A stretch of 64,000 bases of DNA from Flavobacterium shii (GTDB lineage: Bacteria; Bacteroidota; Bacteroidia; Flavobacteriales; Flavobacteriaceae), in the NCBI RefSeq assembly GCF_025847235.1, contig NZ_JAOZEW010000001.1, forward strand, positions 425,868-489,867. The letters run 5' to 3'. The notes under the pieces are model-generated. The model ran no database searches, was not told the origin of the DNA, and saw only the letters and a list, made by a program, of their open reading frames with translations. The position numbers were made by a program, and so were the translations under genes. Shown one piece after another: positions 57,491-64,000 of the stretch; position 1 is the first letter of the stretch; every line of letters begins with the position of its first letter.

Positions 57491-59374
57491 TTATTTAGCA
57501 GTCCAGGTATTATCGGCTGGCGTGGCATCTACAAAGATTCCACCATCTATAGTTACCGATTTTACTTCTTTGGTTGTATTAAAAGTTACAGAAGTCTTTT
57601 TCTGGTTATTCTTCCAAGTTACAGGAGTTTGATGTAGTTTTTCTTTTGTACCATCTGCATACACAATATTCACATCAAAAGGGATTGCAAAACCACCTCT
57701 ATTTTTAATAAAAATAGTAGCATTTTTAGCCTTCGCATCAACTTTATCAATTGAGATATCAATATAATTATTCGTAAAGAACCAGTTATTAAAAAACCAG
57801 TTTAAATCCTTACCAGAGGCTGTATTAAATGAATTAAAATAATCCCAAGGAATCGGATGTTTACCATTCCAATTATCCATATAAGCATGTAGTGATTTTT
57901 TAAAAAGTTCATCACCCAACATATCTTTTAAAGCAATATATGATAATGATGCTTTACCATAAGAATTATTTCCATATCCAGGACCCGAAACTTGTGTAGA
58001 CATAGTGATTATAGGCTGATCTTCCTCTGTTGATGAATCTTGTATGTAATCATTTATTCTAAATTTCTTATAAAATTCATCGGCAGTTTCTTTATCAGAT
58101 TGAGAAATTCTTATTAAATATTCGAATGTTGTAGCCCAACCTTCATCCATAAATGCATAACGGGTTTCATTTATCCCCATATAAAAAGGGAAATATGTAT
58201 GTGCTACTTCATGATCCTGAACCAATTGTGCAAAAACTGGATCTCCCATTTGAGAATCATTACACATCATTGGGTATTCCATATCGGCAAAACCTTGAAA
58301 AGCTGTCATTTTGGAAAAAGGATAAGGAATTCCCGGCCAGTTATTCGAGAACCAATCCAAAGCGTATCGATTATTTTTTACCGAAACAACAAAATCAGTT
58401 CCTTTTACATCGTAAGCAGCCTGAACACTTGCGCGGCGTTTTGTTTTATTATCTACAACAACACTACTCGCATCCCATAAATAATGATCACTTAAACCAA
58501 AACAAACGTCTGAAATGTTTTTTGCTTCAAATTTCCAAATGTTCCAATCATTTTGCTTCGTAACCTTCCCGCCTTTCATTTCCTGCTCATTGGCAATATG
58601 CAAAATTTCATCTGTAACATATGACTTTTTTAATCGTGCCGAAAATTCCGGTTGCAAAACCTCATCAGGATTCAACAAATCTCCGGTTCCATAAACTACA
58701 TAGTTTTTTGGTGCTTTTACCGAATATACATAATCATTAAAATCATTATAAAACTCCTGACGGTCTGTATGTGGCAATCTGTCCCATTTGTTATAATCAT
58801 CAAAAACTGTAACACGAGGATAGCTATAAGCAACAAAGAATGTCGTATTATCTATTTGCCCTTCTCTTCCGCTTTCTTTGGATAAAGGATAATTCCAATC
58901 GATATTAATTGTGATTTTGCCATGAGGAAGCAATGGCTTATTCATCTTTACATTTCCTACTGTTCCCCAACTTCTTGCATTTTCTTTATACGTTTCGCCT
59001 TCGATTTTTAAAGATGTAATTGTCAATCCGTCACTCAAAAAATCATCACTAACACTTCCGCTTCTTGGAGAAGATGGCTTATGAAGATTATTTACAAAAC
59101 GAATAGGTAAATTATGCAACGTATCATTACTGTTATTTTCATAAATGATAGTTTCTGTTCCGCTTACAATCTTTGTATCTGGATTTACCGTTACATCGAT
59201 GGTATATTTACCATGATTTTGCCAGTAATTTTTACCCGGTTTACCATTCATGGAACGAGTTCCTTTGGCGTAAGCCTCTTTTATATTTCTTGGCATATAT
59301 AGTTCCTGTGCAAAACCATATTGTGTAATGCATATAAATGCAAACAATAGTAATCGGGATATTCTTTTCTTCAT
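57491..59374 (-). CDS. M1-family metallopeptidase (aminopeptidase)
   Basis: 627 residues with a signal peptide (cleavage near YGFAQ). The zinc site is HEVAH at 388-392 with E411 (HExxH-x18-E), as in aminopeptidase N. The exopeptidase GxMEN motif is replaced by ADMEYPMM (Met-Glu kept). The protein lacks the long C-terminal helical domain of PepN. It is expected in the periplasm and probably trims peptides from the N-terminus. Monocistronic. Confidence 0.9.
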   Translation of the reverse strand: MKKRISRLLLFAFICITQYGFAQELYMPRNIKEAYAKGTRSMNGKPGKNYWQNHGKYTIDVTVNPDTKIVSGTETIIYENNSNDTLHNLPIRFVNNLHKPSSPRSGSVSDDFLSDGLTITSLKIEGETYKENARSWGTVGNVKMNKPLLPHGKITINIDWNYPLSKESGREGQIDNTTFFVAYSYPRVTVFDDYNKWDRLPHTDRQEFYNDFNDYVYSVKAPKNYVVYGTGDLLNPDEVLQPEFSARLKKSYVTDEILHIANEQEMKGGKVTKQNDWNIWKFEAKNISDVCFGLSDHYLWDASSVVVDNKTKRRASVQAAYDVKGTDFVVSVKNNRYALDWFSNNWPGIPYPFSKMTAFQGFADMEYPMMCNDSQMGDPVFAQLVQDHEVAHTYFPFYMGINETRYAFMDEGWATTFEYLIRISQSDKETADEFYKKFRINDYIQDSSTEEDQPIITMSTQVSGPGYGNNSYGKASLSYIALKDMLGDELFKKSLHAYMDNWNGKHPIPWDYFNSFNTASGKDLNWFFNNWFFTNNYIDISIDKVDAKAKNATIFIKNRGGFAIPFDVNIVYADGTKEKLHQTPVTWKNNQKKTSVTFNTTKEVKSVTIDGGIFVDATPADNTWTAK

Positions 59375-59540
59375 AATTGGTTAATTTTGATGATTATCAA
59401 TAGTATTCTTGATTAGTTATGAATAATATAACATTGTTACAATTATTATTCAAATTTATCATATTATCTTATAATTTTGCCAAACAATACCCTTAAAATC
59501 ACATCAATAATTCAAAATTCAAATTATTTTAATATCAAAG

Positions 59541-59583
59541 CAAAAAAAAACCGCCTTATTCCAAATGGAACAAGACGGCTTTA
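59541..59583 (-). terminator. Rho-independent terminator
   Basis: Minus-strand arm aagccgtcttgttcc pairs with ggaataaggcgg, followed by nine T residues, downstream of gapN. Confidence 0.9.
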
Positions 59584-59601
59584 AACATTAAAAAATAGCT
59601 A

Positions 59602-61182
59602 CTACAAGATATAATCGGTATTTATAAAATTCGACTCTTTGCTATTTAATAATTCTTGTAAAATGGCATTATTATAATCGTTATCTTTTGATGCTACGAA
59701 GGTTCTAATTGAGAACGAACGCAATGCATCGTGAATACTTAAGGTTCCTACAGCCGAATCTTTACGACCTGTAAATGGGAAAACGTCTGGTCCTCTTTGG
59801 CAAGAACTGTTTAGGTTTACTCTACAAACTAAATTTACCAATGTATCGATAAGTGGTGCGATAGTTTTTATGTCTTTACCAAACAAGCTTACTTGTTGCC
59901 CATAGTTTGACTCTGCCATATCATCCAAAGGTTCCTGAATATCCTTGAAGGTCAGGATTGGTACAACTGGTCCAAATTGTTCTTCGTGATATACACGCAT
60001 TTTTTTATTTATAGGAAATAAAACTGCCGGGAAAATATAATTCTCAGTATGTAATCCTCCTTTTTCATTAATTATTTTTGCTCCTTTGCTAGTTGCATCA
60101 TGAATTAATTCCTGGATATAATGTGGTTTTTCTGGTTCTGGAAGTGGTGTAAGTGTAACCGACTTTTCCCACGGATTTCCGAAAATTAATGAATCTACTT
60201 TTGCTGCAAAGCGTTTATTAAACTCTTCGGCTATAGATTCGTGTACATATAAAATCTTTAATGCAGTACAACGTTGTCCGTTAAATGATAATGTTCCGGC
60301 TATACATTCCTGAATCGCCAAATCTAAATCGGCATCTGGTAAAATTATCGCAGGATTTTTGGCTTCTAAACCTAATACCAAACGTAATCTGTTTTTATTC
60401 GGGTGTTGATCTTGTAATGCAATAGCCGATTTACTATTTCCAATTAAAGCCAGGATATCGACTTTTCCAGATTTCATAATTGGCGATGCTACTTCTCTAC
60501 CTCTACCATATACAATATTTATTGCTCCTTTTGGAAAACTACTTCTAAAAGCTTCCAATAAAGGTGACAATAATAAAACTCCGTGTTTTGCTGGTTTAAA
60601 GATTACAGGATTCCCCATAATCAATGCAGGAATAAGTAATGAGAAAGTTTCGTTTAATGGATAATTGTATGGTCCAAGACATAATACAACTCCAAGAGGT
60701 CCTCTACGAACCATCGCATTTATTCCTTGTACTTTGGAGAAATTTGATCCACGACTATTTAATTCTTTGCAGCTTTCGATTGTATCGTAAATATACTCTA
60801 CCGTTCTGTCAAATTCTTTCTCGGAATCTCCTAATGATTTCCCTATTTCCCACATCAATAGTTTTACAACTTCAGTACGAGTAGTTTTCATCTGAGAAAC
60901 AAAATTCTCCATACATTTTATACGATCCACAACTTTCATTGTAGGCCATAATCCTTGTCCTTTGTTATAAGCTGCAGTTGCAGACTCTACAACCTCTATA
61001 GCTTCCGCCTCTCCCATAAAAGGAATAGACCCTAATAAGGTTGGCGTATATTTTTCGGTAGAAGAAATTGTAGAAAAAACAGGTGTAGTTTGCCCTGTCC
61101 ATTTTTTTAACTCTCCATTTACAAGATAGGTATCCTGTACCAATGGAGTATTTATTTGGTATTCCTCTGGTATAAAACTCAT
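59602..61182 (-). CDS. gapN: NADP-dependent glyceraldehyde-3-phosphate (aldehyde) dehydrogenase
   Basis: 526 residues from ATG 61182 ([15 protein letters not shown]); a longer frame adds 18 unlikely residues. Aldehyde dehydrogenase fold with catalytic Cys in FNGQRCTAL, general-base Glu in LGLEAKNPA, and [18 protein letters not shown] as substrate-side segment (GPYNYPLNE). The overall pattern matches the non-phosphorylating GAPDH (GapN) branch, which yields NADPH in glycolysis; the exact aldehyde is inferred. Not co-transcribed with the rhodanese gene upstream because a terminator separates them. Confidence 0.85.
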   Translation of the reverse strand: MSFIPEEYQINTPLVQDTYLVNGELKKWTGQTTPVFSTISSTEKYTPTLLGSIPFMGEAEAIEVVESATAAYNKGQGLWPTMKVVDRIKCMENFVSQMKTTRTEVVKLLMWEIGKSLGDSEKEFDRTVEYIYDTIESCKELNSRGSNFSKVQGINAMVRRGPLGVVLCLGPYNYPLNETFSLLIPALIMGNPVIFKPAKHGVLLLSPLLEAFRSSFPKGAINIVYGRGREVASPIMKSGKVDILALIGNSKSAIALQDQHPNKNRLRLVLGLEAKNPAIILPDADLDLAIQECIAGTLSFNGQRCTALKILYVHESIAEEFNKRFAAKVDSLIFGNPWEKSVTLTPLPEPEKPHYIQELIHDATSKGAKIINEKGGLHTENYIFPAVLFPINKKMRVYHEEQFGPVVPILTFKDIQEPLDDMAESNYGQQVSLFGKDIKTIAPLIDTLVNLVCRVNLNSSCQRGPDVFPFTGRKDSAVGTLSIHDALRSFSIRTFVASKDNDYNNAILQELLNSKESNFINTDYIL

Positions 61183-61221
61183 TATTTGGTTATTTAGTTT
61201 TTGGTTATTATAGTAATAAAT

Positions 61222-61243
61222 AAAAAAGAGGCGCACGCCTCTT
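61222..61243 (-). terminator. Rho-independent terminator of the rhodanese gene
   Basis: Perfect 8-bp stem aagaggcg/cgcctctt with 2-nt loop and a following minus-strand T-run, 6 nt beyond the rhodanese stop. Confidence 0.85.
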
Positions 61244-61249
61244 CTTATT

Positions 61250-61561
61250 TTATGGTGTTACGGTTTCTCCGTCCCAATCCAGGATCCCTCCTAATAAATT
61301 GTAGGCGTTATTAAACCCCATCTCATTCATTATTTGGCACGCCTTGGCACTTCTGGCTCCAGAGCGACAATACACATAATAGTTTTTGTTTTTATCTAAT
61401 TCCTCTAGTTCATAGATAAAAGCCTGTCCTTTATTGATATCAATATTAAGAGCATTTTCTATATAACCATCATTATATTCGTCTTCAGTTCTTACATCAA
61501 GTATAACTGCATTTTCGTCAGCTTCAAATTGAGCTATCCAATCTTCTTGTGATAAATTCAT
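61250..61561 (-). CDS. Rhodanese-like domain protein
   Basis: 103 residues, single rhodanese domain. The active-site loop is [11 protein letters not shown] with catalytic Cys, and the CH2A-like [19 protein letters not shown] is present. It transfers sulfane sulfur (for example thiosulfate or persulfide). Own terminator; the TauE/SafE permease and the Crp/Fnr regulator lie close by on the other strand, a grouping seen in sulfide/sulfite-handling loci. Confidence 0.9.
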   Translation of the reverse strand: MNLSQEDWIAQFEADENAVILDVRTEDEYNDGYIENALNIDINKGQAFIYELEELDKNKNYYVYCRSGARSAKACQIMNEMGFNNAYNLLGGILDWDGETVTP

Positions 61562-61800
61562 GATATCGTATTTTTAAGTAAAATTACAACGTTTTTGGCA
61601 AACTATAAACCTTAGTTTTGTGATTTATATTATAATTCATAGAAAACGTTTTAGCAAAGATATAATAATCAATGAATTCTATTTTCTACAAATAATTTTT
61701 AAAAATACAGTCTACAAAACCCATAGAAAATAGGATATTGCTATTTGGGATAATTGCTCTTAAATACAAACTCTGCTCAATTAATACCATAATAATCGGT

Positions 61801-61834
61801 TATATTTGTAATAGATTATGACTTTTAAAGTCAT
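61801..61834 (+). promoter_or_regulatory. -7 element followed by a 17-nt dyad
   Basis: TATATTTG at 61801-61808 and atgacttt-t-aaagtcat at 61818-61834, which would overlap the transcription start. Candidate regulated promoter reading toward the Crp/Fnr gene, 235 nt away. Confidence 0.4.
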
Positions 61835-61964
61835 TTTGATAAAAACATCTGAAACAAGTTTCATAAATCAATACAAATTAATTCATGACTCGAGACTAAA
61901 AGTCGAACAGGCGAAGCAAATTCGTGGCAAAAAAAATAAAATCTCAATATAATAGTTTTTAAAA

Positions 61965-62033
61965 TTTCACCATTAAGAGATTAAGAAAATTTAAGATTAG
62001 TGCTTAATGAAACTTAATCTCTTAATGGTGAAA
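61965..62033. repeat. Perfect 21-bp hairpin upstream of the Crp/Fnr gene
   Basis: tttcaccattaagagattaag (21 nt, 61965-61985, shown split: tttcaccatt + aagagattaag) and its exact complement at 62013-62033. Inner sequence attaagaaaatttaag also has partial complement. It ends 35 nt before the regulator start. Relatives at 62714-62875. Confidence 0.85.
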
Positions 62034-62068
62034 AATATTATTTCCTAAGTGTTTAAAAAACAACATCA

Positions 62069-62695
62069 ATGCAAACTCCTTTAAAAAATATTTTCCCAAA
62101 CTTTTCCAATGAATTAATTTCTGCTATCGAAAGCAATGCAAGCATGCAAAATTTTGAAGCAGGAACTATCTTAATGCGAACCGGACAATACATAAAAAAT
62201 ACGGTTTTGATAACCAAAGGCAAAATCAAGATTTACCGTGAAGGCGAAGATGGCGGCGAGTTTTTCATGTATTATTTACAACCTGGTCAAGCTTGTGCCA
62301 TATCTATGATTTGTGCTACCAAAAGCGAGAAAAGTCAGATAATGGCAAAAGTAGTCGAAGATGTTTCGGTAATCATGATTCCATTAACCTTAATGGATAA
62401 ATGGATGATGGAACACCGCAGTTGGTACGAATTTGTGATAGAAACTTACAGAAGCCGTTTTGAAGAAGTCTTAGAAGTTGTAGATAGCATCGCATTCCGA
62501 TCTATGGATGAGCGATTGGAGTTTTACCTAAAACGCCATAAAGATGCTTGCGGATGCACCGAATTAAAAATATCCCATCAGGAAATAGCTACCGAACTTA
62601 ATACCTCACGAGAAGTAATTTCGCGTTTATTAAAAAAAATGGAACAACGAGGTTTGGTCAAATTAAACCGAAACCAAATTGAACTTTTGAAATAA
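62069..62695 (+). CDS. Crp/Fnr-family transcriptional regulator
   Basis: 208 residues. Cyclic-nucleotide-binding-like jelly roll at about 1-125 (GTILMRTGQYIKNTVLITKGKIKIYREGEDG), a dimer helix, and a C-terminal winged helix with HQEIATELNTSREVISRLLK. Two Cys near residues 66-71 and CGC at about 159-161 may react with sulfur or redox signals; this is inference. Flanked by palindromic hairpins. Next gene is a sulfite/sulfide-type permease. Confidence 0.88.
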   Translation: MQTPLKNIFPNFSNELISAIESNASMQNFEAGTILMRTGQYIKNTVLITKGKIKIYREGEDGGEFFMYYLQPGQACAISMICATKSEKSQIMAKVVEDVSVIMIPLTLMDKWMMEHRSWYEFVIETYRSRFEEVLEVVDSIAFRSMDERLEFYLKRHKDACGCTELKISHQEIATELNTSREVISRLLKKMEQRGLVKLNRNQIELLK

Positions 62696-62713
62696 AACAT
62701 TTTATTTAAAATT

Positions 62714-62875
62714 GAACCATTAAGAGATTAAGAAAAATTAAGTCTTTAGTTTTATATCCTAATGGTAAAACCCTCGCAGCAAAGCAAAATAAAACCATTT
62801 ATTATAAAATTGAACCATTAAGGAATTAAGTTTCATTAAGAAGTAAAACTTAATTTTTCTTAATTTCCTAATGGT
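62714..62875. repeat. Two more ACCATTAAG hairpin units
   Basis: First unit opens accattaagagattaag (about 62716) and closes near cctaatggt (62758-62766). Second unit has arms 62814-62830 (accattaaggaattaag) and 62859-62875, complementary apart from two positions. The sequence is the same family as 61965-62033. The rest of the spacer 62696-62982 is gene-free. Confidence 0.75.
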
Positions 62876-62982
62876 AAATATTTTTAACGACGATGCAAAA
62901 TTTGTATTTAATAAACCCAATGTGATAAATGTTACTGTCCCTTACGATTTAAGAAACAATCTTTGTCTCAAAACAAATCGTA

Positions 62983-63768
62983 ATGGAATATATAGGTTAT
63001 TTTGCTTCAATTATCATAGGACTTTCATTGGGTTTAATTGGCGGCGGCGGATCAATACTTACCATTCCAATTTTAGTTTATTTATTTAAGATAAATCCGG
63101 AGCAAGCAACAACTTATTCTTTGTTCATAGTAGGTATCACTGCTTTATTTGGGAGTTATAGCCATTACAAAATGGGGAATCTCAAACTAAAATCAGCTTT
63201 ATATTTTGCCATTCCTTCTGTTATTTCCATCTTGATTATACGAGAAGTAATTTTCCCTCATATCGCAGCAACATTATTCTCTGTTGCCTCCTATACCGTT
63301 TCCAAAGATTTCTTGATCATGCTTATTTTCTCGGTATTGATGATAGCAGCTGCAATCTCGATGATTAGAAAAAACAAAACAATACTACAACCAACCGTTA
63401 CAAATTATACACAACTTAGCATAATTGGTTTTATTGTTGGGATTGTAACTGGATTTTTGGGTGCTGGTGGAGGTTTTTTAATTATTCCTGCCTTGGTGTT
63501 TTTTGCCAATCTACCGATGAAACAAGCCGTAGGAACATCATTGCTTATTATATTTATCAACTCCTCTCTAGGTTTTGGAGGAGATTTATATATAGGAACT
63601 CCTGTAGATTATATCTTTTTATTAGAAATCTCGGGCATTGCTCTTTTAGGAATGCTAATAGGAACGCAACTTTCCAAAAAAATTGATGGCACTAAATTGA
63701 AGCCTATGTTTGGTTGGTTTGTACTAGTAATGGGATTTTATATAATTACCAAAGAAGTTTTCTTTTAG
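62983..63768 (+). CDS. TauE/SafE-family permease
   Basis: 261 residues with eight membrane helices in two repeated halves. Each half has the family motif G-L-x-G-x-x-G-G-G: GLIGGGGSILTIPIL near residue 20 and GFLGAGGGFLIIPAL near 160. Members move sulfite, sulfoacetate or other anions across the inner membrane. Context (rhodanese, Crp/Fnr) favours a sulfur compound. Ends just before a hairpin. Confidence 0.88.
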   Translation: MEYIGYFASIIIGLSLGLIGGGGSILTIPILVYLFKINPEQATTYSLFIVGITALFGSYSHYKMGNLKLKSALYFAIPSVISILIIREVIFPHIAATLFSVASYTVSKDFLIMLIFSVLMIAAAISMIRKNKTILQPTVTNYTQLSIIGFIVGIVTGFLGAGGGFLIIPALVFFANLPMKQAVGTSLLIIFINSSLGFGGDLYIGTPVDYIFLLEISGIALLGMLIGTQLSKKIDGTKLKPMFGWFVLVMGFYIITKEVFF

Positions 63769-63780
63769 GACATTCAAGCC

Positions 63781-63816
63781 ACTCTTTGTCAAAGTTGAAA
63801 AACTTTGACAAAGAGT
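63781..63816. repeat. CTTTGTCAAAG hairpin
   Basis: Perfect 16-bp arms actctttgtcaaagtt (63781-63796) and aactttgacaaagagt (63801-63816), 4-nt loop, 13 nt after the permease stop. Same family as 38678-38712 and 40233-40257. It may end the permease mRNA. Confidence 0.8.
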
Positions 63817-64000
63817 GAAACTAAAAAAACTGTTTTATTCCTAAGAGTAAACGGTTTTCTATTTTATGGGCGTTCCCTTCGGTCGGGCTCAATGTCATTA
63901 AGTTAAGGATTTAGTCAGTTTGTTTTTAAGTACTTAAGGTGATTTTAATTAGCTTTATTGTATTATTTTTCTTATATTTAAATTGTAATTTTACAATATA
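63817..64000. other. Gene-free right edge
   Basis: No gene seen. A phrase gcgttcccttcggtcgggct (63870-63889) resembles a common flavobacterial spacer motif and may be a truncated copy of a structured element like the one at 25731. Confidence 0.35.

Larger units (their letters stand above)
61562..62068. other. Spacer with promoter-like element, dyad and a long hairpin
   Basis: No gene is supported. It holds a TATATTTG -7 element (61801-61808), a perfect 17-nt dyad atgacttt-t-aaagtcat (61818-61834) immediately after it, and a 21-bp perfect hairpin (61965-62033). The frame 61818-61952 is open for 44 codons but crosses a generic repeat phrase, so it is not called. Confidence 0.6.

Noticed and set aside
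61818..61952. 44-residue frame starting inside the dyad
   Set aside because: It crosses a generic spacer phrase (attcgtggcaaaaaaa type), has no family, and would start almost at the presumed transcript start.

Overview
The window reads as a chromosomal segment of a Flavobacteriia bacterium, most likely Flavobacterium or a close relative. The evidence is an AT-rich genome, TonB-dependent receptors with CarboxypepD_reg-like N-termini, a type IX secretion (T9SS) C-terminal domain, an ECF sigma/FecR/receptor/DUF4249 set, several TAnnTTTG -7 promoter elements, and a tmRNA encoding the tag GENNYALAA. No tRNA, rRNA, CRISPR array, intact insertion sequence or integrase gene was seen.

Layout. 1-5.7 kb: a 1316-residue protein with a lysozyme-like domain and an M23 peptidase domain, translationally coupled to a lipoprotein. 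This is a possible toxin/immunity pair, and a 144-bp nested inverted repeat lies just upstream. 5.9-14.7 kb: a TPR/LuxR-type membrane regulator, a 41-codon gene, a 2039-residue T9SS-exported M4 metallopeptidase and a small outer-membrane beta-barrel protein. 14.8-21.3 kb: a FecI/FecR/FecA-like operon with a DUF4249 lipoprotein, lying between intact ssrA and a displaced copy of the ssrA 3' end. This geometry fits an integration scar. 21.4-31.2 kb: mostly housekeeping genes (serine hydrolase, lysine/alanine-dehydrogenase-like enzyme, fumarase, arsenate-reductase-like protein, CPBP protease, MenE) plus a structured intergenic element.

31.4-38.5 kb is a copper-handling block on the minus strand. 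It holds a Cys-rich exported protein, an HMA-DUF3347 lipoprotein, an AraC regulator carrying its own CxxC metal-binding domain, a P1B ATPase with duplicated HMA domains, and a multicopper oxidase with a CopB-like C-terminal extension. 38.8-44.4 kb: umuD and umuC (separated by a repeat element, with a perfect dyad in front of umuD), an HPP protein with a ClC channel, and small metabolic genes. 44.5-50.6 kb: a TonB-dependent receptor, a small exported protein, and a LytS/LytTR two-component operon that includes three copies of the 2TM domain.

50.9-63.8 kb: phospholipid or alcohol phosphotransferase, heme A synthase, CCA-adding enzyme, an MFS transporter, YaaA, an M1 aminopeptidase, an NADP-dependent aldehyde/glyceraldehyde-3-phosphate dehydrogenase, a rhodanese, a Crp/Fnr regulator and a TauE/SafE permease. 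From about 38 kb onward the spacers hold several families of dispersed palindromic repeats: CTTTGTCAAAG hairpins, CGCGGAT/ATCCGCG arms, 'cctttgaacc' blocks and ACCATTAAG hairpins. These account for most of the non-coding sequence there.
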